Source: Phosphoribacter sp037046615
GTDB taxonomy: Bacteria; Actinomycetota; Actinomycetes; Actinomycetales; Dermatophilaceae
NCBI GenBank assembly: GCA_037046615.1
Contig: JBAOHD010000008.1
Coordinates: 496,001-560,000 of the forward strand
Length of the DNA stretch: 64,000 nucleotides
Reading direction: 5' to 3'
The first letter of the stretch is position 1. Each line of letters begins with the position of its first letter. The notes beneath the pieces are model-generated. The model ran no database searches and was not told where the DNA came from. It was given only the letters and a program-made list of their open reading frames with translations. The position numbers and the translations under genes are program-made. Of the stretch, positions 9,041 to 18,511 are shown one piece after another.

Positions 9041-10189
9041 GCCACCCGTCTCAACCGTCACAGGCGTCACAGGCGTCACAGGTGGCCCAGCCACTCGCCG
9101 ACCTTGCCGCTCAGGGTGTGTCGATCTGGCTCGATGACCTGTCACGGTCACGCCTCGGCACCGGTGGACTCGCCCAGCTCATCGCCGATTCGCACGTCAC
9201 CGGTGTCACGACCAATCCGTCGATCTTTCGCGCGGCCATCACGAGCGGCGAGCGACTACGACGGGCAGGTGGGCGAGCTCCGGGCCGCACGGCGCAGCGC
9301 CGACGAGGCGGTCTTCGCTCTCACGACCCGCGACGTCCGCGATGCCTGCGACCTTTTTGCCGACGTAGCGGCAGCCACCGACGGGGTCGATGGCCGAGTC
9401 TCAATCGAGGTCGACCCGCGCCTGGCGCGGGACACAGCCGCGACCATCGCCCAGGCCCGAGCGCTCCACGCAGCGGTCGGTCGCGGCAACGTCCTCATCA
9501 AGATTCCGGCGACGGTCGAGGGCCTGCCCGCGATCACCGCAGTCCTCGCTGAGGGGATCAGCGTCAACGTCACGCTGATCTTCGCCCTCGAGCGCTACCG
9601 CGCGGTCATGCACGCCTTCCTCGAAGGCCTCGAAAGGGCCCGTGAGGCCGGCCACGACGTGCGGCGAATCCACTCGGTCGCTTCCTTCTTCGTCTCCCGC
9701 GTCGACACCGAGGTCGACGCTCGCCTGGCCGCCATCGGGACGCCCGAGGCCGAGGCGCTCAAGGGCACGGCGGCGCTCGCCAACGCCCGGCTTGCCTACC
9801 AGGCCTACGAGGAGACCTTCTCGACGCCGCGGTGGCAGAGCTTGGCCGACGACGGAGCCCACCCGCAGCGGCCGCTGTGGGCCTCGACCGGAGTCAAGGA
9901 CCCGGCATACCCCGACACGATGTACGTGACCGAGTTGGTCGCACCTGGCTGTGTCACCACGATGCCGGAGAAGACCCTCCTCGCGGTCGCCGACCACGGC
10001 CGCGTCACCGGCGACACGATCACCGGCACGTATGCCGCCTCACGTCAGGTCCTCGACGACCTCGACGCGGTCGGCGTCTCCTACATCGAGGTCGTGCAGG
10101 AGCTCGAAACGGTGGGCGTGGCGAAGTTCGAGCAGGCGTGGGAGTCGCTCCTGGCCGATGTCGCCGAAGCTCTCAAGGCACGGGCATGA
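9037..10189 (+). CDS. tal: Transaldolase, one frameshift
   Basis: About 383 residues. The ATG overlaps the tkt stop (ATGA). Residues 1-70 (VSIWLDDLSRSRLGTGG ... GVTTNPSIFRAA) read in the first frame; from about 9250 the protein continues in another frame with SDYDGQVGEL. The Schiff-base lysine lies in NVLIKIPAT and the later signatures are SVNVTLIFALERY and VASFFVSRVDTEVD. It exchanges three-carbon units between sedoheptulose 7-phosphate and glyceraldehyde 3-phosphate. The first 17 residues contain an SQA repeat encoded by a 9-bp tandem repeat (9058-9084). Confidence 0.92.
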
Positions 10190-11740
10190 GACCGGCCCGC
10201 GTCGCCCCGGGGGTCAACCCGCTGCGCGACCCCCTCGACCGTCGGCTCCCCCGCATCGCCGGCCCGTGCGCCGTTGTCCTCTTCGGGGTCACCGGCGACC
10301 TGGCCCGCAAGAAGCTCATGCCGGCGATCTACGACCTCGCCAACCGTGGTCTGCTGCCGCCAGGCTTCTCGCTCGTCGGCTTCGCCCGCCGCGACTGGGC
10401 GGATCAGGACTTCGGGCAGATCGTCCACGACGCCGTTCGGCAGTACGCCCGGACCCCGTTCCGGGAGGACGTCTGGCAGTCACCTCGCCGAGGGCATTCC
10501 GGTTCGTCCCGGGCACCTTCGACGACGACGACGCCTTCGACCAGCTGGCGGACCACCGTCCATGAGCTCGACGGAAGCACGCGGCACGGGCGGCAACCAC
10601 GCGTTCTACCTCTCGATCCCCCCGGGGTTCTTTGCCCAGGTCTGCCAGCAGCTCGACCGATCCGGCTTGGCGACCCCGTCAGGGGATGGGTGGCGGCGGG
10701 TCGTCATCGAGAAGCCGTTCGGTCACGACCTCGAGTCGGCCCGCGAGCTCAACGCGATCGTCGGATCGGTCTTCCCGCCGGACTCGGTGTTCCGCATCGA
10801 CCACTACCTCGGCAAGGAGACCGTCCAGAACCTTCTGGCGCTGCGCTTCGCCAACCAGCTGTTCGAGCCGGTCTGGAACGCTCACTACGTCGACCACGTC
10901 CAGATCACGATGGCCGAGGACATCGGCATCGGCGGCCGGGCGGGCTATTACGACGGCATCGGCGCCGCCCGCGACGTCATCCAGAACCACCTGCTCCAGC
11001 TCCTGGCTCTCACGGCCATGGAGGAGCCGGCGTCCTTCGACGCCGACTCACCTGCGCTCGGAGAAGGAGAAGGTCTCTGGCCGCAGTCCGCGTCCCGCGG
11101 GACCATCGGACGGCACACGGCTCGCGGCCAGTATGCCGCGGGCTGGCAGGGCAGCCGAGGAGGTCATCGGCTATCTCGCAGGAGGACGGAGTCGAGCCTG
11201 GACTCCACCACGGAGACGTATGCCGCGGTGCGCCTCGACATCGACGACCCGCCGCTGGGCTGGCGTGCCGTTCTATCTCCGCACCGGCAAGCGCCTGGGC
11301 AAACGGGTGACGCGAGATCGCCGTGGTCTTCAAGAAGGCCCCACATCTGCCCTTCGAAGACACCGCGACCGAGGAGCTCGGCCAGAACGCGCATCGTCAT
11401 CCGAGTCCAGCCCGACGAGGGCGTGACCATCCGCTTCGGCGCCAAGGTGCCCGGGGCACACATGGAGGTCCGCGACGTGACGATGGACTTCGGCTACGGC
11501 AATGCCTTCACCGAATCCTCGCCGGAGGCCTACGAACGGCTCATCCTCGACGTCCTCCTCGGCGAGCCGCCGCTCTTCCCCCGCCACGAAGAGGTGGAGC
11601 TGTCGTGGAAGATCCTCGACCCGATCGAGGCGTGGTGGGCCGCGCACGGCACACCGGAGCAGTATGAATCCGGCGGCTGGGGACCCAGTTCCAGCGACGA
11701 GATGCTCGCTCGCGACGGCCGTGTCTGGAGGATGCCGTGA
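10186..11740 (+). CDS. zwf: Glucose-6-phosphate 1-dehydrogenase, many frameshifts
   Basis: The span fits a protein of about 515 residues. The N-terminus has the NADP-binding VVLFGVTGDLARKKLMPAIY; the substrate-binding region RIDHYLGKETVQN is clear near 10795-10830, followed by VWNAHYVDHVQIT, YYDGIGAARDVIQNHLLQ and the C-terminal PEAYERLILDVLLGEPPLFPRHEEVE. Between 10490-10580 and 11060-11400 the reading frame changes repeatedly (roughly eight shifts) while family residues continue, so consensus errors are the best explanation. Catalyses the first oxidative pentose phosphate step, making NADPH. Its ATG overlaps the tal stop and its end overlaps opcA. Confidence 0.9.
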
Positions 11741-12792
11741 TCATCGACCTGCCCGACACCTCGACGACAGCGCTGTCCCGGAAACTCGTCCAGCTCCGCA
11801 ACGAGGTCGGGGCGATGGCACTCGGACGGGTGCTCACGCTCATCATTTCGGTCGCCGCCGCCGACGCCGACGAGGTCATCGAGATCGCCACGGAAGCCAG
11901 TCGGCAGCATCCTTGTCGCATCCTCGTCGTCGTCACGGGATCGAAACGGGGAGGGCCCCGCCTCGACGGTCAGATTCGCCTCGGCGGCGACGCCGGAGCG
12001 AGTGAGGTGGTCGTCCTGACCCTCGCCGGGACGCTCACGGCCCACAGTCATAGCGTCGTCCTGCCCTTGCTGCTGCCCGACTCCCCCGTCGTGGCGTGGT
12101 GGCCCCGACAGGCGCCTGCGGACCTTCGTGACGACCCCATCGCCCGGATCGCGCAGCGTCGCATCACCGACGCTGCCGAAGCTCCCCGGCCTTCGGCAGC
12201 TCTCGCGCGACGTGCGGAAACCTACCGCCCTGGCGACACCGACCTCGCGTGGACGCGAGTCACCTTGTGGCGAGGGCTGCTGGCTGCCGCTCTCGATGGC
12301 CCGCCGTTCGAGAAGGTCACCGCAGCGGTCGTCGCCGGCGCGCCCGACTCCCCCTCGACCGACCTCCTTGCGGGCTGGCTCGCGATGGCGCTCAAGATCC
12401 CGGTCACTCGCGAACGCATGCCCGAGGGCAGCGGCATCCGCAGCGTCCGCCTCGACCGCGCCAGCGGTCCCATCGACGTGGTGAGACCGGGCGACTACGT
12501 CGCGACGATGACGCAGCCTGGCCAACCCGAACGTCGGGTCAGCCTGAGACGGCGTCGCGACGCCGAATGCCTCGCTGACGAACTCCGTCGGCTCGACGCA
12601 GACGAGATCTACGAGGAGGTGCTCGTCAAGGGCGTCCCGAGCCTGACGATGCGCCGCACCAGCACGGCGCCTCGGGGCTCAACCCAAGCCAGCCAGTCTG
12701 AGCGGCACGCAGAACGCTTGCGTCGCAATCGATCTGCACAACTGGCGACCGAAACACCACCACCTGCTCCACCGCCCCGAGCACAGGAATAG
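11737..12792 (+). CDS. opcA: Glucose-6-phosphate dehydrogenase assembly protein OpcA
   Basis: 351 residues, uninterrupted, with a GTG start overlapping the zwf stop (GTGA). OpcA is an allosteric/assembly partner of Zwf in actinobacteria and cyanobacteria. Family features seen: the N-terminal LPDTSTTALSRKLVQLRNEVGAMALGRVLTLII region, the central VVLPLLLPDSPVVAWWP motif, and LAWTRVTLWRGLLAAALD. The last 50 residues are Pro/Arg/Ser-rich and probably disordered. It is placed between zwf and pgl as in most actinobacteria. Confidence 0.95.
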   Translation: MIIDLPDTSTTALSRKLVQLRNEVGAMALGRVLTLIISVAAADADEVIEIATEASRQHPCRILVVVTGSKRGGPRLDGQIRLGGDAGASEVVVLTLAGTLTAHSHSVVLPLLLPDSPVVAWWPRQAPADLRDDPIARIAQRRITDAAEAPRPSAALARRAETYRPGDTDLAWTRVTLWRGLLAAALDGPPFEKVTAAVVAGAPDSPSTDLLAGWLAMALKIPVTRERMPEGSGIRSVRLDRASGPIDVVRPGDYVATMTQPGQPERRVSLRRRRDAECLADELRRLDADEIYEEVLVKGVPSLTMRRTSTAPRGSTQASQSERHAERLRRNRSAQLATETPPPAPPPRAQE

Positions 12793-12794
12793 TC

Positions 12795-13544
12795 ATGACC
12801 GAGCCCCCGTCTGCTGATCTGTCTGTCGTCGTGCACCGCGATGAGGCGGTGCTCGCGCAGGCGGTGGGCGCCCGGTTGTGCCTCGCGATCGCCGATGCCC
12901 AAGCGCGTCGAGGGTGCGCGCAGATCGTCTTGACGGGCGGCAGCATGGGGTCGGCTCTTCTTGCTGCAATCCCGGGCAGCGGCCTGGTCGACCTCGTCGA
13001 GTGGTCCGCGGTCGACCTGTGGTGGGGCGACGAGCGTTACCTGCCCTCGGGTGACCCCGACCGTAATGAGACCCAGAACCGGGCCGCGCTGCTGGACTCA
13101 CTCCCGCTCGACCCGCTCCGGGTGCACTCCGTGGCCGGCCCCGACACGAGCGTCGACGCGGCGGCGAGTGCGACGGCATACGGGCTCGCGCTGCGCGACA
13201 GCGGCCCCGACCTATTCGATGTCGTCCTGTTGGGTGTGGGGCCAGACGCGCACGTCGCGTCGCTCTTTCCGCATCACGTCGCGCAGCGTCAGAGTGACGA
13301 CGCGTTCGCGGTCCTCGGTGCGCCCAAGCCCCCCGCCACGCGGGTGACGATGAGTTTCAACCGACTCTGCCGGGCTCGCGAGGTCTGGCTCGTCGTGTCG
13401 GGGGCCGACAAGGCTGACGCGGTATGCCGTGCCCTCACCCCCGGCGTCTATCGCTGGGACGTGCCGGCGGCCGGGGTCTGCGGGGTCGAAGCGACCCGCT
13501 GGCTCGTCGATCAGGACGCTGCGGCGCTGGTGGCGCCGCGCTGA
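12795..13544 (+). CDS. pgl: 6-phosphogluconolactonase
   Basis: 249 residues in the NagB/DevB fold. Motifs seen: LTGGSMGSALLAAI near residues 38-51, VDLWWGDERYLPSGDPDRNE near 73-92, and LLGVGPDAHVASLFP near 142-156. Hydrolyses the lactone made by Zwf. It begins 2 nt after the opcA stop and closes the pentose-phosphate operon. Its stop codon abuts the stop codon of the convergent rbpA, and I see no terminator hairpin between the two. Confidence 0.95.
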   Translation: MTEPPSADLSVVVHRDEAVLAQAVGARLCLAIADAQARRGCAQIVLTGGSMGSALLAAIPGSGLVDLVEWSAVDLWWGDERYLPSGDPDRNETQNRAALLDSLPLDPLRVHSVAGPDTSVDAAASATAYGLALRDSGPDLFDVVLLGVGPDAHVASLFPHHVAQRQSDDAFAVLGAPKPPATRVTMSFNRLCRAREVWLVVSGADKADAVCRALTPGVYRWDVPAAGVCGVEATRWLVDQDAAALVAPR

Positions 13545-13895
13545 CTACTGGATGAGACCGCGCTGGCGCAGGGTCGAGAGCGCCTCGTCGAGGATCGCCT
13601 GGCCGTCCGCGTCACTCCGACGCTCCTTGACGTAAGCCAAGTGGGTTTTGTAAGGCTCGACCTTCGGCGGTGCCGGCGGGTTGGCCTGGTCCTGGCCGGC
13701 CGGGAGCCCACAGCGGGGGCAGTCCCAGTGCTCCGGCACGACCATCCCCTGCTCCCGGGCAAAGCTCGGCCGGGTCTCGTGGCCGTTGGTGCACCAATAT
13801 GAAACCGTCACCCGCGGTGCCGACTCACCTCGTTCGGCCTCGCCCATCGGGCCGGCGCCGACTCGACTGCCTCTGATCGCGTTCCCGCTTGCCAT
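13545..13895 (-). CDS. rbpA: RNA polymerase-binding protein RbpA
   Basis: 116 residues, the usual length. An N-terminal disordered tail is followed by the RbpA core domain with its zinc-binding cysteines (YWCTNGHET and HWDCPRCGLPAG), a basic linker and the C-terminal sigma-interaction domain (PYKTHLAYVKERRSDADGQ). It binds the principal sigma factor and stabilises the open complex; it is restricted to actinobacteria. ATG chosen for the purine-rich AGGAC 6-10 nt upstream. It lies 18 nt after secG. Confidence 0.95.
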   Translation of the reverse strand: MASGNAIRGSRVGAGPMGEAERGESAPRVTVSYWCTNGHETRPSFAREQGMVVPEHWDCPRCGLPAGQDQANPPAPPKVEPYKTHLAYVKERRSDADGQAILDEALSTLRQRGLIQ

Positions 13896-13913
13896 GTGGT
13901 GTCCTGCGTCCTT

Positions 13914-14162
13914 TCAGGCCGCGATGAAGCGCTCGAGGAGGCCCAGACCGACGATCGCCGCAAACCACACGACCGCGACCGCAATGGTGAACCTGCTGAG
14001 ATTGCGCTCCGCAACAGTGGATCCGCCGAGGGAGGACGACATCCCGCCCCCGAACATGTCGGAGAGCCCGCCGCCCTTGCCCTTATGCATGAGGATCAGC
14101 AGCGTGAGGAAAAGGCTCGAAATGACAAGCAGCACCTGGAGGGCGACCTTGACCGCAGACAC
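13914..14162 (-). CDS. secG: Preprotein translocase subunit SecG
   Basis: 82 residues with two membrane helices (residues 6-25 and 58-77) separated by a Gly-rich loop, HKGKGGGLSDMFGGG, which is the SecG signature. It is the small subunit of SecYEG. GTG start. Its place after tpi and before rbpA matches many actinobacteria. The expected tpi-secG adjacency is interrupted here by an alpha/beta hydrolase gene. Confidence 0.95.
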   Translation of the reverse strand: MSAVKVALQVLLVISSLFLTLLILMHKGKGGGLSDMFGGGMSSSLGGSTVAERNLSRFTIAVAVVWFAAIVGLGLLERFIAA

Positions 14163-14254
14163 GAGGTAGTGCTCTCTTTCTCAACGATGAATCTCAACGA
14201 TGGTTCTCACACGTGGCGCAAGGCCTTGATGGGCCAACCGCCAGGATACCTGCC

Positions 14255-14279
14255 CCGGTGGCCTCACGCCGACCACCGG
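14255..14279. terminator. weak hairpin between hydrolase and secG
   Basis: CCGGTGG and CCACCGG separated by 11 nt. It is short and lacks a T-run. The neighbouring 14179-14202 stretch holds the 11-mer TCTCAACGATG twice, 2 nt apart, just upstream of secG; its meaning is unknown. Confidence 0.3.
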
Positions 14280-14291
14280 AGCACCCCTGAC

Positions 14292-15155
14292 TCACGACGG
14301 CGCCGTGGCGATGCGGTCGAGCACGGCGTGGGCGATCTCGTCGGGGTGTGTCTCCGGGAGCCAATGCCCGGCAGCCAGCTCGACGAAGCGGTAGTCCCCG
14401 CTGACGTGTCGGGCCGTGCGCTCCGCAGCCCCTCGGCCGAGGGCGAAGTCCTCGCTGCCCCACACGTAGGTCGTGGGGACACGCACGGTATGCCGGTCAC
14501 TCCCGCCGATCGATGCTGTTCGGGCCGTCCCGGTGACCGCCCGGCGTGGTCGGCGAAGCGCTGCTCGATACCACGCCATCGGGCCAGTCAGGTCGTGCGG
14601 CCGAGCAAACCGGCGCGCGTAGTGATCTGCGAAGACGGGCGGCATACCGGTCTTCTCGAGGCGGCGGGCGAACCCGCGTGCCAGCAGCCGCTCTGGGAGC
14701 CAAGGCACTTGAAACGCGAGCATGTACCAGCTCCGGCGCGCCTGATCGAGGGTGCGCAGGGCCCACTCGAACGCATCGGGGTGCGGCGTCGACACGACCG
14801 TGAGGCTGGCCACCCGGTCGGGATGCCGCATCGCGCATTGCCAGGACACCGCTGCTCCCCAGTCGTGCCCGACGACGTGAGCGCGAGGCAGGCCGGCGCT
14901 GTCGAGGAGGGCGACGACGTCACCGACAAGGTGCCGCATGGCATACGCGTCGACCCGGGGAGGGCGCGCACCCGGCGAGTAGCCGCGTTGGTCGGGCGCC
15001 AGCGTCCGGACGCCACCTGCGTGCAGGCGGTCTGTGACCAAGGACCAACTCGTCGCGTCTTGCGGGAAGCCATGCAGCAAGACGACGGGTATGCCGCCGG
15101 GCGGCCCGGCGTCGAGGACGTCGAAGGTCAGCCCCTCATGCACGAAGCGGTCCAC
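14292..15155 (-). CDS. Alpha/beta hydrolase, epoxide-hydrolase-like
   Basis: 287 residues of the alpha/beta-hydrolase fold. The oxyanion motif HGFPQDATSW (HGxP) and the nucleophile elbow GHDWGAAVSW place an aspartate at the catalytic position, which is typical of epoxide hydrolases and haloalkane dehalogenases rather than esterases. The catalytic His is in AAGHWLPETHPD near the end. The substrate is unknown. It sits in the glycolytic run between tpi and secG, on the same strand, 45 nt after tpi. Confidence 0.85.
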   Translation of the reverse strand: MDRFVHEGLTFDVLDAGPPGGIPVVLLHGFPQDATSWSLVTDRLHAGGVRTLAPDQRGYSPGARPPRVDAYAMRHLVGDVVALLDSAGLPRAHVVGHDWGAAVSWQCAMRHPDRVASLTVVSTPHPDAFEWALRTLDQARRSWYMLAFQVPWLPERLLARGFARRLEKTGMPPVFADHYARRFARPHDLTGPMAWYRAALRRPRRAVTGTARTASIGGSDRHTVRVPTTYVWGSEDFALGRGAAERTARHVSGDYRFVELAAGHWLPETHPDEIAHAVLDRIATAPS

Positions 15156-15200
15156 GGAAGTGACGCTACCTCCCGTGGACCGCTTGACGAGGTGCTGGGA

Positions 15201-15998
15201 TCAGCCGGTGACGTGATCCTTAAAGCGGCAGATCGCCGCGAACTCGCCGGCCTCAAGTGCCGCGCCGCCGACGAGGGCGCCGTCGACGTCCTCCTGCGCC
15301 ATGATCGAGGCGACATTGCTGGACTTGACCGAACCGCCGTAGAGCACCCGGACACCGTCGGCCAGGTCGCCGCTGTAGAGGTCGGCGAGCAAGGTGCGGA
15401 TCGCGCTGCAGACTTCCTGAGCGTCCTCTGGTGTCGCGACCTCACCCGTGCCGATGGCCCAGATGGGCTCGTAGGCGATGACGATCGAGCGAGCCTGCTC
15501 GGCCGGGATGCCATCGAGATTCTTCGTCAACTGGCCGACGACGTGCTCGACCTGCCCGCCGACCTTACGGACGTCGAGGCCCTCGCCGCAGCACAGGATC
15601 GGCGTGAGGCCGTGGCGGTAGGCCGCCTTGACCTTGGCGTTGACAACTTCGTCGGTCTCCTGGTGGTATTCGCGACGCTCACTGTGGCCGATGGCGACGT
15701 AGGTGCAGCCGAGCTTGGAGAGGAAGGCACCGGAGATCTCGCCGGTGTAGGCACCGGAGTCGTGCGTCGAGAGGTCTTGGGCGCCATAGCGGATCTGGAG
15801 CTTGTCACCGTCGACGAGCGTCTGCACTGACCGCAGATCGGTGAACGGCGGCAAGACCGCCACCTCGACGGCGGCGAAGTCGTGCTTGCCGTCGCGCAGG
15901 GTCCAGTCGAGCTTCTGGACGAGATGGGTGGCCTGGAGATGGTCGAGGTTCATCTTCCAGTTGCCCGCCAAGAGCGGGATCCGGCCAGAGGTGCTCAC
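15201..15998 (-). CDS. tpiA: Triosephosphate isomerase
   Basis: 265 residues. Catalytic Lys in LLAGNWKMN, catalytic His in VAIGHSERREYHQET, catalytic Glu in VIAYEPIWAIGTG, and the phosphate-binding GVRVLYGGSVKSSN and DGALVGGAAL loops. Interconverts DHAP and glyceraldehyde 3-phosphate. The GTG start overlaps the pgk stop (GTGA). Confidence 0.97.
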   Translation of the reverse strand: MSTSGRIPLLAGNWKMNLDHLQATHLVQKLDWTLRDGKHDFAAVEVAVLPPFTDLRSVQTLVDGDKLQIRYGAQDLSTHDSGAYTGEISGAFLSKLGCTYVAIGHSERREYHQETDEVVNAKVKAAYRHGLTPILCCGEGLDVRKVGGQVEHVVGQLTKNLDGIPAEQARSIVIAYEPIWAIGTGEVATPEDAQEVCSAIRTLLADLYSGDLADGVRVLYGGSVKSSNVASIMAQEDVDGALVGGAALEAGEFAAICRFKDHVTG

Positions 15999-17209
15999 GC
16001 GTTGGTCCCTTCGCTGAGGATCGAAATGCCGGGGAGGTCCTTGCCTTCGAGGTATTCGAGGCTGGCACCCCCGCCGGTGGAGATGTGTCCGAACTGATCG
16101 TCGGTAAAGCCCAGTTGCCGCACAGCCGCGGCCGAGTCGCCGCCGCCGACGACCGTGAGGCCACCGGCCTCGGTGGCTTCGACGAGAGCCGCAGCGACAG
16201 CCTGAGTGCCCGCGGCATACGGAGCCATCTCGAAGGCGCCCATGGGTCCGTTCCAGAAGACGGTCTTGGCGTCTCGGATCGCGGCGGCGTAGATCTCGGC
16301 GGACTTGGGGCCGATGTCCAGACCCATCCGGTCAGAGGGTATGCCGTCCGCCGGGACCACATCGTAGGCGGCGTCAGCCGAGAACGCTTCTGCGGCAACG
16401 ACATCCACCGGGAGCACAATCTCGACGCCCTTGGCCTTGGCCTCGGTGAGGTAGTCCTTGCACGTCTGGATGTTGTCCGGGTCGAGCAGGCTCTTGCCGA
16501 CCTCGTGGCCTTCAGCGGCGAGGAAAGTGAAGGCCATGCCACCACCGATGACGAGCCGATCAGCCGTCTTCATGAGGTTGGCAATGACCGCGAGCTTGTC
16601 GGCGACCTTGGCGCCCCCGAGCACGACGGCATACGGACGAGCCGGGTCTTCGGTGAGTCGCTTGAGGACCTTGACCTCCGCGGCCACGAGGCCACCCATC
16701 GCCGACGGGAGCAACTGCGCGACGTCGTAGACCGACGCCTGCTTGCGGTGGACGACGCCGAAGCCGTCCGAGACATAGGCGTCGGCAAGGGTCGCGAGCG
16801 CGCGGGCAAAGGCTTGCCGCTCCCCCTCGTCCTTGCTCGTCTCGCCAGCGTTGAAGCGGATGTTCTCGAGCAAGGCGACATCGCCGTCCTCGAGCGCGGC
16901 AACAACCGCGCGGGCCGACTCTCCCACCGTGTCGGTGGCGAAGGCGACCGGGCGGCCCACGACCTCACTCATCCGGTCGACGACCGGTGCGAGCGAGTAC
17001 TTCTCCTCCGGGGCACCCTTGGGGCGCCCGAGGTGGGCGCACACGATGACGCGTGCGCCCGCCTCGGACAGGGCTTGGATGGTCGGAGCCGAGGCGCGGA
17101 TCCGGCCGTCGTCGGTGATCTTGCGATCAGCGTCGAGCGGGACGTTGAGATCCGAGCGGACGAGCACGCGCTTGCCACGCAGGTCGCCCAAGTCGGCAAT
17201 GGTCTTCAC
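15995..17209 (-). CDS. pgk: Phosphoglycerate kinase
   Basis: About 404 residues starting at the GTG at 17209 (protein MKTIADLGDLRGKRV), which has AGGAGG 8 nt upstream; an in-frame extension to 17266 has no support. Seen: RVLVRSDLNVPLD, AHLGRPKG, ENIRFNAGE, the hinge around VVLGGAKVADKL and the nucleotide-binding GGGDSAAAV near the C-terminus. Makes ATP from 1,3-bisphosphoglycerate. Lies 31 nt after gap. Confidence 0.96.
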   Translation of the reverse strand: MKTIADLGDLRGKRVLVRSDLNVPLDADRKITDDGRIRASAPTIQALSEAGARVIVCAHLGRPKGAPEEKYSLAPVVDRMSEVVGRPVAFATDTVGESARAVVAALEDGDVALLENIRFNAGETSKDEGERQAFARALATLADAYVSDGFGVVHRKQASVYDVAQLLPSAMGGLVAAEVKVLKRLTEDPARPYAVVLGGAKVADKLAVIANLMKTADRLVIGGGMAFTFLAAEGHEVGKSLLDPDNIQTCKDYLTEAKAKGVEIVLPVDVVAAEAFSADAAYDVVPADGIPSDRMGLDIGPKSAEIYAAAIRDAKTVFWNGPMGAFEMAPYAAGTQAVAAALVEATEAGGLTVVGGGDSAAAVRQLGFTDDQFGHISTGGGASLEYLEGKDLPGISILSEGTNA

Positions 17210-17240
17210 GGCACCAACCTCCTGGAAAGGATCCGACGGA

Positions 17241-18246
17241 TCAGAGCTTGCCGCCGACGAGGACACAGAGGTCCACGAGGCGGTTGCTGTAACCCCATTC
17301 GTTGTCGTACCAGCCGACGACCTTGACCTGGTTGCCGATGACCTTCGTCAGGCCCGAGTCGAAGATGCAGGACGCGGGGTCGGTCTCGATGTCCTTGGAG
17401 ACGATCGGGTCGGTGGTGTAGACGAGCTTGCCCTTCATCGGGCCTTCGGCCGCAGCCTTGACGATTGCGTTGACCTCTTCGACGGTCGTGTCGCGGCCGG
17501 CCTCGAAGGTGAGGTCAGTGGCCGAACCCGTCGGTGTGGGGACGCGCAGCGCGTAGCCGTCGAGCTTGCCCTTGAGCTCGGGCAACACCAGAGCGACAGC
17601 CTTGGCGGCGCCGGTCGAGGTGGGGACGATGTTGAGGGCGGCGGCGCGGGCGCGGCGGAGGTCCTTGTGGGGAGCGTCGAGGAGGTTCTGGTCCTGCGTG
17701 TAGGCGTGGATCGTCGTCATGAGCCCCTTGACGATGCCGATCGTGTCGTTGAGCGCCTTGGCCATGGGGGCAAGACAGTTTGTCGTGCACGAGGCGTTGG
17801 AGATGATCGTGTGCTTGGCCGAGTCGTACAGGTCGTCGTTGACGCCCATGACGACGGTGATGTCCTCGTTGGACGCGGGGGCCGAGATGATGACCTTCTT
17901 GGCGCCGCCGTCGATGTGGGCCTTGGCCTTGGTCGCGTCGGTGAAGAAGCCGGTCGACTCGATGACGATGTCGGCGCCGACGCTCGCCCAGTCGAGCTTC
18001 GCGGGGTCGCGCTCGGCCCAGGCAGCCATCTTCTTGCCGCCCGCGGTGATCGACTCGTCGTCATAGGTGACCTCGCCCGGGAAGCGGCCGAGGATCGAGT
18101 CGTACTTGAGCAGGTGGGCGAGGGTCTTGTTGTCTGTGAGGTCGTTGACGGCCACGACTTCGATGTCGGCGCCCGACTGCGACAACGGCGCGGTAGAAGT
18201 TGCGCCCGATGCGGCCGAAGCCGTTAATGCCAACCTTGACGGTCAC
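17241..18246 (-). CDS. gap: Glyceraldehyde-3-phosphate dehydrogenase, one frameshift
   Basis: About 334 residues. GTG start at 18246 with GGAAGG 10 nt upstream; the N-terminal dinucleotide-binding VKVGINGFGRIGRNFYRA is in one frame and the rest (SGADIEVVAVNDL...) in another, the shift lying near 18180-18190. The active-site Cys is in SNASCTTNCLAPM and the catalytic His in TTIHAYTQDQNLLD. The SGNDIxx/P-type second-half motifs (PTSTGAAKAVALVLPELKGKLDGYALRVP) are intact. Heads the gap-pgk-tpi glycolytic operon. Confidence 0.95.
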
Positions 18247-18511
18247 TGTGATCAAACCTTCCGACGGAGATCGTGGACATGCCCACGGGCAGCGTCCCGA
18301 CGTCCCGACGGCCGTCTCTGGCAGCCCGTGGTACTGCCGTCAACCCTAGTCGTCAACGACCACCCTCACCTACGCGTACTCGGGGGTATCCCGAGTTTCG
18401 GGACCAACGTCCTGCCGATAGCGGGGGCAGCGTGTCGCGGCCATTTCGAGCACACCACGAACGGCCTACGGCTGCGCGAACGGAAGGTGAACGCACTCTC
18501 GGACGGCGTGC

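Noticed and set aside
9058..9084. 9-bp tandem repeat (TCACAGGCG)
   Set aside because: It is in-frame in the unconserved N-terminus of transaldolase and codes for Ser-Gln-Ala; no regulatory sense seen.
13896..15830. Long open frame on the + strand (644 codons)
   Set aside because: It is antisense to the hydrolase and tpi genes; its codon composition is the mirror of theirs and the protein is low-complexity.
16085..17326. Long + strand open frame opposite pgk
   Set aside because: pgk has all family motifs on the minus strand; the + frame is an artefact of high GC content.
18256..18511. Possible gap operon promoter (TTGACG, TAGGGT on the minus strand near 18340-18350)
   Set aside because: The two boxes are only 3 nt apart and cannot be a pair; no other -35 is clear. 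The region surely holds the gap promoter, but I cannot place it.
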